Assembly (NCBI RefSeq): GCF_004353985.1
Contig: NZ_SMOA01000005.1
Span: 1 to 64,000 of the forward strand
Direction: 5' to 3'
DNA length: 64,000 bases
Origin: Paracraurococcus ruber
GTDB taxonomy: Bacteria > Pseudomonadota > Alphaproteobacteria > Acetobacterales > Acetobacteraceae
Both the position numbers and the translations under genes were made by a program. Below, in pieces: positions 24,932 through 34,530 of the stretch. Under the pieces are notes generated by a model, which saw only the letters and a list, made by a program, of their open reading frames with translations, ran no database searches and was not told the DNA's origin. Every line of letters begins with the position of its first letter. The stretch's first letter is position 1.

Positions 24932-26161
24932 TCAGAAAAGCTCGATCGAGCCTTCCGCTGGCGTTCCGGCCATGCCGCCGGCATGGGCCATGCGCTGCGC
25001 CTGCATGACATAGGCCTGCTCCATCGGCCGCAGCAGGACATCCTCCACCGACTCCAGCACGCCGGTCCCATGCAGCGCCGCTGCCAGCCCGCCGGCATGT
25101 CGGCCGATGCTCCCCAATCCATCGCGCACCTGGTCGAGGCGCTGGCGCGCGATGTCCTGCGACTGGGCGGCGCTCATCGCCTCCAATGCCCGCCTGGCGA
25201 TCGCCTGGCCGGCATCCCGGGCGATCCCGAGTGTGCCCGAGGCCTCGGCCGCCAGACGCGAGAACCCCTGCTCCGCGGCAAGCGCCTGGGCTTCGGTGGT
25301 CTCCAGCAAAGCATCCTCAGCGGTGGTGTCCTGGGCATCGGACATGCGCCGGCGCATGATGTCGCGGAGGCGTTGGATGCCGCCATTCACCTCGGCGGAA
25401 ACGCGGGCAGCCTCGTCGGCAAGGCCGCGGACCTCGTTGGCGACGACCGAGAAGCCGCGACCGGCCTCGCCGGCCCGTGCCGCCTCGATCGTCGCGTTGA
25501 GCGACAGCAACCGGGTCTGAGCTGCGATCTGAGCGATGGCGGCGATGGCCGAGGCGAAGCGCTGTGTCTCCTCCGTGATGCTGGCATAGATGTCGCGGTC
25601 GGCCTTGGCCTCGGCCGCACGGCTCTGGATCCGGTCGCGCAGCGCGTGCACCGCGCTGCGCATGGTGGTCGCTTTGTCCGCGCCATCGGCTGTCAGCTGC
25701 AGCGACCGCTGTTCCGCCTCCGTCAGGCGGGCGAGCAGGTCCCTCACATCCTCCTCCAGCAAGCCAAGGCGCCGGATGCTGTCGAGCGCCGCCGTCTCCG
25801 ACTCATCCACCGCGCCCTGGACCTGCCGCTGCAGGATGCCGGTCACCTCGCCGTAGCGATCCAGCGCCGCCGCGACATCGGTTGAGGTCGAGACTGTCAC
25901 TGGATCGGCCGGTGCCATCGCCGGCGTGGCCATGCCGACCGCCGGGCGTGTCGCCTGCGGGACGTTTGGCACGGTGAACCGGACATGGAGGGTGCAGGCG
26001 AGACAGGCCATGGCAGCAATCGTCGGACCGGGATCCGCCAGGCCCATGGCGCGCAACAGATGCGCGACGACCAAGCCGAGCGCGACGCCGACGAGCAGAT
26101 GAAGCATGGCGCCGGGCAGCCGGACCGGCGGCGAAAGCGCTGGACGAATAGCAATGCTCAA
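24932..26161 (-). CDS. Methyl-accepting chemotaxis protein with a short membrane anchor
   Basis: This chemoreceptor of about 409 residues has two closely spaced hydrophobic segments at the N-terminus ([27 protein letters not shown]), no large periplasmic domain, and a cytoplasmic signalling domain. The tip sequence is [20 protein letters not shown], then [20 protein letters not shown], the CheA/CheW-contact hairpin. The C-terminus ([11 protein letters not shown]) has no clear CheR-binding pentapeptide. The start is uncertain: TTG 26161 is used; ATG 26107 is the next candidate and the frame is open to 26248. It faces the che operon across a divergent promoter region. Confidence 0.85.
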   Translation of the reverse strand: MSIAIRPALSPPVRLPGAMLHLLVGVALGLVVAHLLRAMGLADPGPTIAAMACLACTLHVRFTVPNVPQATRPAVGMATPAMAPADPVTVSTSTDVAAALDRYGEVTGILQRQVQGAVDESETAALDSIRRLGLLEEDVRDLLARLTEAEQRSLQLTADGADKATTMRSAVHALRDRIQSRAAEAKADRDIYASITEETQRFASAIAAIAQIAAQTRLLSLNATIEAARAGEAGRGFSVVANEVRGLADEAARVSAEVNGGIQRLRDIMRRRMSDAQDTTAEDALLETTEAQALAAEQGFSRLAAEASGTLGIARDAGQAIARRALEAMSAAQSQDIARQRLDQVRDGLGSIGRHAGGLAAALHGTGVLESVEDVLLRPMEQAYVMQAQRMAHAGGMAGTPAEGSIELF

Positions 26162-26377
26162 GGATGGGACCCCGCAGCCGATGCAGCCTTCCGCACCCGG
26201 GTCTGGGTCACTAGGCGTCGGCACGCCGACAACCGGCGGATGCGCCAAGCACGGGCCCGGGGCAGGGCCGTGACACGGAGTGCCATAGGCAGGTTAAGGG
26301 AACACTGCCTCACAATACGGGGCTCTGAACACATTTTTGGACGTCTTTAAGCCGCCTGAAACGGTCCCCGCCCATCA

Positions 26378-26728
26378 ATGCGCCCCATGACGCAACCGCA
26401 TTCAGGCAGCGAAGGGGGCGCCGTGACCGTGCAAGGGACAGCCACCGCTGTGATCCCATTGGCGGGGACATTGACCATCGCCACCGCCGCGCAGACCCGC
26501 GCGACGCTGCTGGCGGCGATCCCTGCCGATGGCGATGTCATGATCGACTGCCGGGAAGCAAGCGGGTTCGACGCCAGCTTCCTGCAACTGCTCGAATCCA
26601 CCCGGCTGCTTGTCATGGCGCGCGGCGGAATACTGCGCTTGGCCGAGGCGGTACCCGATGCGCTGCGGCAGGCGCTGACCGAGGCTGGCCTCACCGGCTG
26701 GGCCGAGCCGGCAGGAGCGCCGTCATGA
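26378..26728 (+). CDS. STAS-domain protein of the chemotaxis operon
   Basis: The 116-residue protein is a single STAS domain, the fold of anti-sigma-factor antagonists: VIPLAGTLTIATAAQTRATL, DVMIDCREASGFDASFLQLL, ESTRLLVMARGGILRLAEAV. The residue at the usual phosphorylated serine position lies in ASGFDASFLQ. It is the first gene of the che operon and its stop overlaps the cheY start. STAS proteins in such operons may tune CheA or a phosphatase pathway; the role here is inferred. ATG 26387 is an alternative start. Confidence 0.82.
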   Translation: MRPMTQPHSGSEGGAVTVQGTATAVIPLAGTLTIATAAQTRATLLAAIPADGDVMIDCREASGFDASFLQLLESTRLLVMARGGILRLAEAVPDALRQALTEAGLTGWAEPAGAPS

Positions 26729-27087
26729 GAACGGTTCTGACCGTCGATGACAGCGCCAGCATCCGTCAGGTCGTCGCCAACCTCCTTACCAACGCCGGCT
26801 ACCGGGTGGTCGAAGCGGCGAATGGCGCCGAGGGCCTGAAGCAACTCCAGGCCGGCGGCGTGAACTTGGTCGTCACCGACCTGAACATGCCGGTCATGGA
26901 CGGGCTGACCTTCATCCGGGAGGCGCGGAAGCTGCCGACGGGGAAGGGCATCCCGATCTTGTTCCTGTCGACGGAATCCGATGCTGTGAAGAAGCAGCAG
27001 GCGAAGGAAGCGGGCGCCACCGGCTGGATCGTCAAGCCCTTCCAGAACGACCAGTTCCTTGCCGTCGTCGGGAAGGTCCTGCGGTGA
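26725..27087 (+). CDS. cheY: Chemotaxis response regulator CheY
   Basis: A 120-residue single receiver domain. The acidic pocket is D8-D9 (TVDDSAS), the phosphoacceptor is D52 (VVTDLNMPVMDG), and the conserved lysine is in GWIVKPF. Phosphorylated by CheA, it would bind the flagellar switch. The start ATG overlaps the preceding stop, and its TGA overlaps the GTG of cheA. Confidence 0.95.
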   Translation: MRTVLTVDDSASIRQVVANLLTNAGYRVVEAANGAEGLKQLQAGGVNLVVTDLNMPVMDGLTFIREARKLPTGKGIPILFLSTESDAVKKQQAKEAGATGWIVKPFQNDQFLAVVGKVLR

Positions 27088-29108
27088 GCGGCAGCCTGCC
27101 GGACCCGGCCGAGACCTATCGCCAGGAAGCCGCCGAACTGCTCGACATGCTCGAGCAGAGCCTGCTCGACCTCGACCATCGGCCCGATGACCGGGATCTG
27201 GTGGACACTGCCTTCCGCGCCCTGCACACCATCAAGGGCTCGGGGGCCATGTTCGGCTTCGATTCCGTCGCGGCCTTCACCCATGAATTCGAGACGGCCT
27301 TCGACCGGGTGCGCGCCGGGCTCGCGCCCTGCAGCCGGGCATTGGTCGCCGCCGCGCTGCGCGCGCGGGACCATATCCGTGGTCTGATCGAGGCGCCGGA
27401 CGCGACCGACCCGGCCGTCGGCGACACCATCCTGTCGGCGCTGCATGCGGCGGTGTCGGATGACGCCGCCGCACCGGCGCCGGCCTTGCCGCCGACTGCA
27501 CCGGAGAGCGCTTCTGCGAGCCCCCGCACCTGGCGGATATGCTTCCGGCCGGGACCGGACGCGCTGGTCAACGGCACCAATCCCCTGCTGATGCTGGAGG
27601 AGTTGCGCGGCCTGGGCCGCGCCAGGGTCACGGCCCTTCTGGACCGAGTACCCCCGCTCGACGCCATCGATCCGGAGAGCTGCTACCTCGGCTGGGAGGT
27701 GATGCTGGAGACGGCCGCACCGCGCTCGGCGATCGAGGAAGTGTTCCTCTTCATCCTCGACGACGCGGCCGTCCGGATCGAGCCGCCGTCCGACGACACT
27801 GCCGCCCAGGCGGAGCCCGGACCCGCTGCGGCCATCGCCGCCACCCCCGATCTGGCCGAGGCCGAGCCTCCCTCCGTCGTGCCGCCGCTTCGGCCCGGGC
27901 GGTCGGATCCGGACATCGGCCGTGTCGGCGGCAGCCTGCGCGTCCAGGCCGAACGGCTGGATGCCTTGATGGACCGGGTCGGCGAGCTGGTCATCTGCCA
28001 GGCCAGGCTGCACCAGCTGGCCGGCGCGGGCGCCGACCCGGGCCTGACGGCCGTGGCAGAGGAGATCGGCCGCCTGGTGTCGGAACTGCGCGATACGACC
28101 ATGGGCATCCGCATGGTGCCCATCGGATCGCTGTTCACCCGCTTCCGCCGTCTGCTGCACGATCTCTCGCGCGACCTCGGCAAGCCGGTGGAGCTGGTGA
28201 CCAGCGGCGAGGAGACCGAGCTCGACAAGACCATGATCGAGCGCATGGCCGATCCGCTGGTCCACCTGATCCGCAACGCCGTGGATCATGGGCTGGAGGC
28301 ACCGGACGCACGCGAGGCCGCGGGAAAGCCCCGTGCCGGTGGCATCCGCCTGGTTGCCCGCCATGCCGGGGCCGAAGTTCTCGTGACCGTGGCCGATGAT
28401 GGGCGCGGGCTGGACGCCGAACGGATCCGCGCAAAGGCGGTCGAGAATGGCCTGATCGCCGCCGATGCCCGGCTGACCGAACCGGAGATCCACCAGCTTA
28501 TCTTCCATCCTGGCTTCTCCACCGCGCGCGAGATCTCCGCGATCTCCGGCCGTGGCGTCGGCATGGACGTGGTCAAGCGCACGATCGAAGCCCTGCGAGG
28601 CAGCATCGAGGTGACCTCGCGCCCCGGTCACGGCACGGAGGTCACGCTCCGCCTGCCGCTGACCCTGGCGATCATCGAAGGGCTGCTGGTGCGGGTCGGC
28701 CGCGGCATCTATGCCATCCCGCTGTCGGCGGTCGAGGAATGTGTCGAGCTACCGCCGGATGAGGCTTCGCGTGGTGGCTTCAGCCTGCTCTCCATCCGCG
28801 GCGCGCTGGTCCCCTTCCTGCGGCTGCGGGAGCTGCTGCGCACGGGGACGGCGCCGGACCCCTACCAGAAGGTGGTGATCATCGCCGCGGGCGAGCATCG
28901 TGTCGGCCTGGTCGTCGACCAGATCCTCGGCAGCCATCAGACGGTCATCAAGTCGCTGTCGCGGTTGCATGCCGACGTGAAGACCTTCTCAGGCGCGACC
29001 ATCCTTGGCGACGGCACGGTCGCCCTGATCCTGGACGTGGCCCAGCTGCTGGAGATCGGCCAGGCGGAGGAGGAACGAGGACGGGCAAAGCTGCGGGAGG
29101 CGGCATGA
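27084..29108 (+). CDS. cheA: Chemotaxis histidine kinase CheA
   Basis: This 674-residue kinase has an Hpt domain (phosphorylated H48 in ALHTIKGSGAMFGF), a middle region with an Ala/Pro-rich linker, a dimerisation domain (RLDALMDRVGELVICQARLH), a catalytic domain (HLIRNAVDHGLEAP, VTVADDGRGLDAERIR, ISGRGVGMDVVK) and a CheW-like regulatory domain (LALIEGLLVRVG-type start at TLAIIEGLLVRVGRGIYAIP). A GTG start overlaps the cheY stop. All key kinase boxes are intact. Confidence 0.96.
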   Translation: MSGSLPDPAETYRQEAAELLDMLEQSLLDLDHRPDDRDLVDTAFRALHTIKGSGAMFGFDSVAAFTHEFETAFDRVRAGLAPCSRALVAAALRARDHIRGLIEAPDATDPAVGDTILSALHAAVSDDAAAPAPALPPTAPESASASPRTWRICFRPGPDALVNGTNPLLMLEELRGLGRARVTALLDRVPPLDAIDPESCYLGWEVMLETAAPRSAIEEVFLFILDDAAVRIEPPSDDTAAQAEPGPAAAIAATPDLAEAEPPSVVPPLRPGRSDPDIGRVGGSLRVQAERLDALMDRVGELVICQARLHQLAGAGADPGLTAVAEEIGRLVSELRDTTMGIRMVPIGSLFTRFRRLLHDLSRDLGKPVELVTSGEETELDKTMIERMADPLVHLIRNAVDHGLEAPDAREAAGKPRAGGIRLVARHAGAEVLVTVADDGRGLDAERIRAKAVENGLIAADARLTEPEIHQLIFHPGFSTAREISAISGRGVGMDVVKRTIEALRGSIEVTSRPGHGTEVTLRLPLTLAIIEGLLVRVGRGIYAIPLSAVEECVELPPDEASRGGFSLLSIRGALVPFLRLRELLRTGTAPDPYQKVVIIAAGEHRVGLVVDQILGSHQTVIKSLSRLHADVKTFSGATILGDGTVALILDVAQLLEIGQAEEERGRAKLREAA

Positions 29109-29560
29109 TGGCCCCGGCAGCCACGCCAGACCAAGCGGTGGACGTGCTCACCCTTGAGATCGGCACCGAGGTCTTTGCGATCGAGGCCACGGCGGTGCGC
29201 GAGATCCTCGATCTTGTGCCGGTGACGGAGGTGCCCGGTGCACGCCCCTTCGTCGGGGGCGTCATCAATGTGCGCGGCCGCATCGTGCCGCTGGTGGACA
29301 TGCGCCTCCGCCTGGCCATGCCGCCAGCCGCGCCGACTGCGGATACGCGCATCATCGTGCTCGACATCGCGCTTGAGGGCGAACCGACCGCTGTCGGCAT
29401 CCTCGCCGACCGGGTGAACGAGGTGGTGCAGCTTGACCTCGGGATGCTCGAGGAAGCGCCCCGCCTCGGCCTTCGCTGGCAGCCGGAATTCATCCGAAGC
29501 GTCGGCATGCGGTCCGGGCGGCTAGTCGTCCTGCCCGACCTCGAACGCATCCTCACCTGA
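29105..29560 (+). CDS. cheW: Chemotaxis coupling protein CheW (first copy)
   Basis: The 151-residue protein links receptors to CheA. It shows the family pattern [56 protein letters not shown] and [13 protein letters not shown]. Its start overlaps the cheA stop. A second cheW lies after the receptor gene. Confidence 0.94.
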   Translation: MMAPAATPDQAVDVLTLEIGTEVFAIEATAVREILDLVPVTEVPGARPFVGGVINVRGRIVPLVDMRLRLAMPPAAPTADTRIIVLDIALEGEPTAVGILADRVNEVVQLDLGMLEEAPRLGLRWQPEFIRSVGMRSGRLVVLPDLERILT

Positions 29561-29610
29561 AGCCGACAGCGCCCATCCCATCCCCATCGATCCACCCAGG
29601 GACCACGACC

Positions 29611-31440
29611 GTGCGGATCACCATCAAGACGAAGCTCTTCGCCGCCTTCGGCGCCATCATCCTGCTGCTGGCCGGCATGGCCGCACTTGGCATCTCAAGC
29701 CTCGCCAACCTCGACGGCAAGCTGGAATACATCCTCGACAGTCCGGTGCCGCGGGTCGAGCGGTCGCTGATCGCCACCACGGACATGGTGCTCCTGGTAC
29801 GCGCCGAGAAGAACACGATCCTTTCTCAAGGCGACAGGAGTTCCGTCGAGCGTTTCGAGCAGGAGATGCTGCAGCGGCGAGATGCGCTCCTGGCCGCGAT
29901 GGACACCGGCATCGCAAGGGCGTCGGAACAGGGCCGGCCGCGATGGCAGGCTGCGAAGGCCGCATTCCAGCAATACGTCCAGGTGCAGGAGCGCATCCGG
30001 GAGGCCTTGCGTGCCGGTGACCAGATCCAGGCGGTCACGCTCTCCATGGGGCCGGCACGGCAGCGGGTTGCCGAGGTGATGGAGCGGCTGGCGGAGATCG
30101 TGTCGCTGAACCAGGCGGCGATGAAGGAAGCACGGGCAGCCGCAGCGGCGACCTATGCGGACACCCGCAGCCTCCTGCTTGGCCTCACCGCTGGCGCCCT
30201 GCTGCTGGCCATCGGCGCCGCACTCTGGATCGCGCTGTCCATCAGCCGTGGGTTGTCGAGGGCGGCCGCGCTGGCCCAGGCCGTGGCAGAGGGCGACCTG
30301 ACCCAGACGGTGACGGTCAGCACGCGGGACGAGGTGCGTGACCTCGTGGACGCCATGGGCCGGATGACCGAGAACCTGCGCAAGACCGCGGACATTGCCG
30401 AGCGGATCGCCGCCGGCGATCTGTCGGTCCAGGCCAAGCGCCTCTCAGACAAGGACGCGATGGGGATCGCGCTGGAGAAGATGCTCGAACGCCTTCAGGC
30501 CGTGGTCACGGAAGCGATGGCGGCCGCGAACAACGTCGCCTCCGGTAGCCAGCAGCTCTCCTCCAGCTCCGAGCAGCTCGCCCAGGGCGCGAGCGAGCAG
30601 GCCAGTTCCACCGAGGAAGCCTCCTCCTCCATGGAACAGATGGCGGCGAACATCCGCCAGAACGCGGAGAATGCCGGTCAGACCGAGAAGATCGCCCGGC
30701 AATCCTCCGCGGATGCGCAGGCCTCTGGGCAGGCGGTCGGGGAAGCCGTCGCAGCGATGCAGACCATCGCCGAGAAAATCAACATCGTGCAGGAAATCGC
30801 TCGGCAAACCGATCTCCTGGCCCTCAACGCCGCGGTTGAGGCCGCGCGCGCCGGCGAGCATGGCAAGGGCTTCGCAGTGGTGGCCAGCGAAGTGCGCAAA
30901 CTGGCCGAACGGAGTCAGGCGGCCGCGGGGGAAATCAGCACGCTATCGGCCAATACGCTGCGTACCGCGCGCGACGCAGGCGAGATGCTGCAGCGACTGG
31001 TCCCGGACATCAAGCGTACCGCAGAGCTGGTCGAGGAGATCACCGCCGCCTGCCGCGAGCAGGATATCGGCGCCAGCCAGATCAACCAGGCGATCCAGGA
31101 GCTCGACAAGGTGACGCAGCAGAATGCCGCGGCGTCGGAGGAGGTCTCGGCAACTTCGGAAGAGCTGTCGGCCCAGGCCGAACTCCTGCAGAGCACCATC
31201 TCCTATTTCCGGCTGGCGGAGCAGCCGGGCCCGGCCGCCGCCGCGCCGGCATCGCGGCCGTTCACCACCGCCCGTCCGCGCCCGACACCTGCCGCAATCC
31301 GGACGACGGCCCCGCGGCCGCCACAGCCGCCCCGCAAGCCCAGCCCGACAGCGAATGGCAAGGCGAATGGCCATGGCGGCTTCAACTTCGATCTCTCGCC
31401 GGCTGGCGACGCCCTGGATGCCGAGTTCCAGCGACACTGA
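29611..31440 (+). CDS. Transmembrane methyl-accepting chemotaxis protein
   Basis: The 609-residue receptor has TM1 near residues 8-30, a periplasmic four-helix-bundle sensor (about 31-187), TM2 near 188-210, HAMP-like segments ([35 protein letters not shown]) and a long coiled-coil signalling domain. The tip reads [20 protein letters not shown], then [20 protein letters not shown]. The C-terminal tail is Pro/Thr-rich and ends DAEFQRH, without a standard CheR-binding pentapeptide. The start is GTG after CAGGGA. It lies inside the che operon between two cheW genes. Confidence 0.94.
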   Translation: MRITIKTKLFAAFGAIILLLAGMAALGISSLANLDGKLEYILDSPVPRVERSLIATTDMVLLVRAEKNTILSQGDRSSVERFEQEMLQRRDALLAAMDTGIARASEQGRPRWQAAKAAFQQYVQVQERIREALRAGDQIQAVTLSMGPARQRVAEVMERLAEIVSLNQAAMKEARAAAAATYADTRSLLLGLTAGALLLAIGAALWIALSISRGLSRAAALAQAVAEGDLTQTVTVSTRDEVRDLVDAMGRMTENLRKTADIAERIAAGDLSVQAKRLSDKDAMGIALEKMLERLQAVVTEAMAAANNVASGSQQLSSSSEQLAQGASEQASSTEEASSSMEQMAANIRQNAENAGQTEKIARQSSADAQASGQAVGEAVAAMQTIAEKINIVQEIARQTDLLALNAAVEAARAGEHGKGFAVVASEVRKLAERSQAAAGEISTLSANTLRTARDAGEMLQRLVPDIKRTAELVEEITAACREQDIGASQINQAIQELDKVTQQNAAASEEVSATSEELSAQAELLQSTISYFRLAEQPGPAAAAPASRPFTTARPRPTPAAIRTTAPRPPQPPRKPSPTANGKANGHGGFNFDLSPAGDALDAEFQRH

Positions 31441-31453
31441 CGGGGACGCTGCC

Positions 31454-31936
31454 ATGTCCGGCCAGACGCAGTTCATCACACTCGGGATTGGCGAGGAGGT
31501 CTTCGCCATTCCCATCGCCGAGGTGCAGGAGATCCTCGATCTGCGCCCGGTGTCGCGGCTGCCGCACGCGCCGGCCAGCCTTGTCGGACTCATCGATGTG
31601 CGCGGGGGGAGCGTACCGGTGATGGACCTGCGCGCGCTGCTTGGTCTCTCACCGATCGATCCCGGTCCAGGTACCCGCATCCTGGTGCTGGAAGTCGCCC
31701 TGCCGACCCAGCGCCTACGTCTTGGCCTGATCGTCGACCAGGTCTTCGAGGTTACGGGTCTCGACGATGCCCCGGTCGATGCCAGGCCGGAGATCGGGCG
31801 GCGCTGGCGGTCTGACTGCATCACCGGAATTGGCCGCCGCCGCGGCAGCTTCGTGATCCTGCTCGATGTCGCGCGGCTGATACTGGCCGATTCGGCCGTG
31901 CTATCGGCTGCCGATGGCCTGACCTTGGCGGCCTGA
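31454..31936 (+). CDS. cheW: Chemotaxis coupling protein CheW (second copy)
   Basis: A 160-residue CheW starting MSGQTQFITLGIGEEVFAIP. It shares the pattern VQEILDLRPVSRLPHAPASL, VGLIDVRGGSVPVMDLRALL and LGLIVDQVFEVTGL with the first copy, but with many differences, so the duplication is old. The ATG lies 13 bp after the receptor stop. Two CheW proteins may serve different receptor sets. Confidence 0.93.
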   Translation: MSGQTQFITLGIGEEVFAIPIAEVQEILDLRPVSRLPHAPASLVGLIDVRGGSVPVMDLRALLGLSPIDPGPGTRILVLEVALPTQRLRLGLIVDQVFEVTGLDDAPVDARPEIGRRWRSDCITGIGRRRGSFVILLDVARLILADSAVLSAADGLTLAA

Positions 31937-32021
31937 CGCGGTGCAGGGACGGTTCGTCCGACGCCATGCCGCATCATCATGGGCGGTCGACACGTCCGCC
32001 ACGACCGATGGCGCTGAGGGG

Positions 32022-32870
32022 ATGAGTGATCACCGGTTCCGGCAGGTTGCACAGTTGGTGCAGCAGGCTGTCGGCATCCAACTTCCGCCGGCGAAGCGGG
32101 TCATGGTCGAGGGCCGGCTGCGCAAGCGCGCCCAGTCTCTTGGCTACCAGGGGGTCGACCCCTATTGCGCTGCGCTGTTCGACGAAGGGTTGCTTGAGGC
32201 GGAGTACCAGGAACTGGTCAATCTGATCACGACCAACAAGACGGACTTCTTCCGGGAGGCGGAGCATTTCGAGCTCCTGAGGTCAACGCTGGTTCCTAAC
32301 CTGCTGGCGGGGCATGGCCATCCGCAAGGCGGGCCCCGGCTGAAGGTCTGGAGCGCCGCCTGCTCGATCGGCGCGGAAGCCTATACGATCGCCATGGTCC
32401 TGGACGACATGACGCGGGCGACGCGCCCACCCTTCCGCTTTGCTGTCCTGGGCACCGATATTGCCACCCATGTGCTGGAGCATGCAGAGCGGGCGATCTA
32501 TCCGGCCGCCATGCTGGATCCCGTACCGGGGGAATTGCGGCTGCGCTACACGCTCCGGTCACGCGACCCGACGCAGCCATTGCTCCGCATCGTGCCAGAG
32601 CTGCGGCGGCATGTCCGCTTCGCGCAGCTGAACCTGATGAATGCGCGGTATCCCTGCGACCGCGACGTGGACATCATCTTTTGCCGAAACGTCCTGATCT
32701 ATTTCGACCGTCCAACACAGGTGGCGATCGTATCGCGCCTGGCAGGGCATCTGCGTCCCGGCGGCTACCTGATTCTGGGCCATTCGGAGACGGCGGCCGC
32801 CAGCGGCGCAGTCGGGCTGCTGCCGGTTGCCTCCACCGTATGGCGCCGTAGCGAGGATGAGGCGGCATGA
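32022..32870 (+). CDS. cheR: Chemotaxis protein methyltransferase CheR
   Basis: This 282-residue enzyme methylates receptor glutamates using SAM. The N-terminal helical domain ([34 protein letters not shown]) is followed by [20 protein letters not shown] and the SAM site [19 protein letters not shown], where most CheR proteins have SSGEEPYSLA; here the loop is IGAEAYT. The later motifs are standard ([41 protein letters not shown]). The ATG at 32022 with AGGGG upstream gives normal length; the frame is open 27 codons upstream. Confidence 0.94.
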   Translation: MSDHRFRQVAQLVQQAVGIQLPPAKRVMVEGRLRKRAQSLGYQGVDPYCAALFDEGLLEAEYQELVNLITTNKTDFFREAEHFELLRSTLVPNLLAGHGHPQGGPRLKVWSAACSIGAEAYTIAMVLDDMTRATRPPFRFAVLGTDIATHVLEHAERAIYPAAMLDPVPGELRLRYTLRSRDPTQPLLRIVPELRRHVRFAQLNLMNARYPCDRDVDIIFCRNVLIYFDRPTQVAIVSRLAGHLRPGGYLILGHSETAAASGAVGLLPVASTVWRRSEDEAA

Positions 32871-33988
32871 CCACCGCACGGCCGATCCGCGTTCTGATCG
32901 TCGATGACAGCGCGTCGGTGCGCCAGGCTCTGACGCGCGTCATCAGCCACGCGTCGGATCTTGAGGTGATGGCAACCGCTCCGGACCCCTTCGTCGCCGT
33001 GCAGCGAATGCAGCAGGAGCTGCCGGATGTCGTCATTCTCGATATCGAGATGCCGCGGATGGACGGGATCACCTTTCTTCGTCGGATCATGGCGCAGCGG
33101 CCGATACCCGTGGTGATCTGCTCTACTCTGACAGAAGCCGGATCGGACACCTTGCTTCAGGCGCTGGAGGCAGGGGCGGTGGAGGTCATCCCGAAGCCAC
33201 GCGTCGACACCGCACAGGCTTTGCTGGAATCCGAGGTCCGCATCTGCGACGTGATCCGAGCCGCCGCGAAGGTTCGGGTGAAGGCCCGTCAGGACCGTAT
33301 GCCCAGGCAGCCGGTCGCGGAGAAGCTGAGCGCCGATGTGATACTGCCGCCGCCGTCTGGCACCCGGGTGCTTCGCACGACCGAGCGGGTGGTCTGCATC
33401 GGTGCCTCGACCGGTGGTACCGAGGCGCTGGCCGCAGTGCTGACGCGGCTGCCGGTGGAGTGCCCCGGCGTTGTCATCGTCCAGCATATGCCTGAGCGCT
33501 TCACGTCCGCCTTCGCCCGGCGACTCGACACGCTGTGCCATATCGAGGTGCGGGAAGCGGAGGACGGCGATGCCGTGCTGCCAGGGCGGGCCCTGATTGC
33601 ACCCGGCAACAAGCATCTGCTGCTGCAGCGGAGCGGGGCGCGCTACGCGGTGCGGATCAAGGATGGCCCGCTGGTTTCACGCCACCGGCCATCGGTGGAT
33701 GTGCTGTTCCGCTCGGCGGCGCAGCATGCCGGTCCGAATGCCGCCGGCATCATCATGACGGGCATGGGTGATGATGGCGCCAAGGGCCTGCTGGAGATGC
33801 GGCGAGCGGGCGCGATGACCATCGCGCAGGATGAGCAAAGCTGCGTGGTATTCGGCATGCCGCGGGAGGCGATAGAGCTGGGCGCGGCAGAGCGAGTTCT
33901 GCCGCTGTCACTCATCCCGGCTGAGATCGTGGCTCTCGGCAGCCGCCATGGTTACGCGGAGCGGGGCGGCCCGGCCTCCCGGACGTAA
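32867..33988 (+). CDS. cheB: Protein-glutamate methylesterase CheB
   Basis: The 373-residue enzyme removes receptor methyl groups and deamidates glutamines. The receiver domain has DD at 13-14 and phosphoacceptor D59 ([13 protein letters not shown]). The catalytic domain keeps all three active residues: Ser in [11 protein letters not shown], His in [10 protein letters not shown], Asp in [12 protein letters not shown]. The start overlaps the cheR stop. It is the last gene of the operon; no cheD or cheZ follows. Confidence 0.96.
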   Translation: MTTARPIRVLIVDDSASVRQALTRVISHASDLEVMATAPDPFVAVQRMQQELPDVVILDIEMPRMDGITFLRRIMAQRPIPVVICSTLTEAGSDTLLQALEAGAVEVIPKPRVDTAQALLESEVRICDVIRAAAKVRVKARQDRMPRQPVAEKLSADVILPPPSGTRVLRTTERVVCIGASTGGTEALAAVLTRLPVECPGVVIVQHMPERFTSAFARRLDTLCHIEVREAEDGDAVLPGRALIAPGNKHLLLQRSGARYAVRIKDGPLVSRHRPSVDVLFRSAAQHAGPNAAGIIMTGMGDDGAKGLLEMRRAGAMTIAQDEQSCVVFGMPREAIELGAAERVLPLSLIPAEIVALGSRHGYAERGGPASRT

Positions 33989-34530
33989 GTTGGGCATGTC
34001 AGGCTGTAGTCCGGCGCAGTCGCGCCAAGCCGCGACAGGCGATTGAACCTGCATGCCTCACCACGGAGTTGCTCACGCCCGCCAATCGATCATCCGTCGC
34101 GCAGCATGGCCATCATCGTTGTTGCTGCGGGCAGCAAGGTAGCGACAACGATGCCGTTAGCGGCCGGCCCTTGCGTGAGCCTCGGCGAGGTCAGGATCGG
34201 GAAGCCCGGCACGACGCTGGGCACCGCGAGCGCTCGCTGCCGCCAGTCGGACCTCAGGCGCATGCGCGGTACCGCGCCTGCGCAGATAGGCTGCCGCAAG
34301 CACTGCAGCGACCTCCGCACGACCGTCACCGATCGTGAGTCTGTCGAACCCACCCGTCGCCGCCAGCCGCATAACCGGGATTGAGAACGAAGAGGCCGGG
34401 ACACCGGGCCCGCCCCACGCCAGCCTCGACGCCAATCTCGTCCTGTCCGTCGGCGAATTGGTGCGCGCAGCAACCGGCAAGTCTGGGCCGTCTTGGTGGC
34501 ACGGGCGCCTGGCGACGCGGCCCGGCCCCG
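33989..34530. other. Region between cheB and the reductase-racemase gene without a supported gene
   Basis: About 540 bp between convergent genes. A minus-strand frame near 34157-34400 (LAATGGFDRLTIGDGRAEVA) looks faintly protein-like, but its third-base bias is weak and no start or family was found. Confidence 0.35.
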
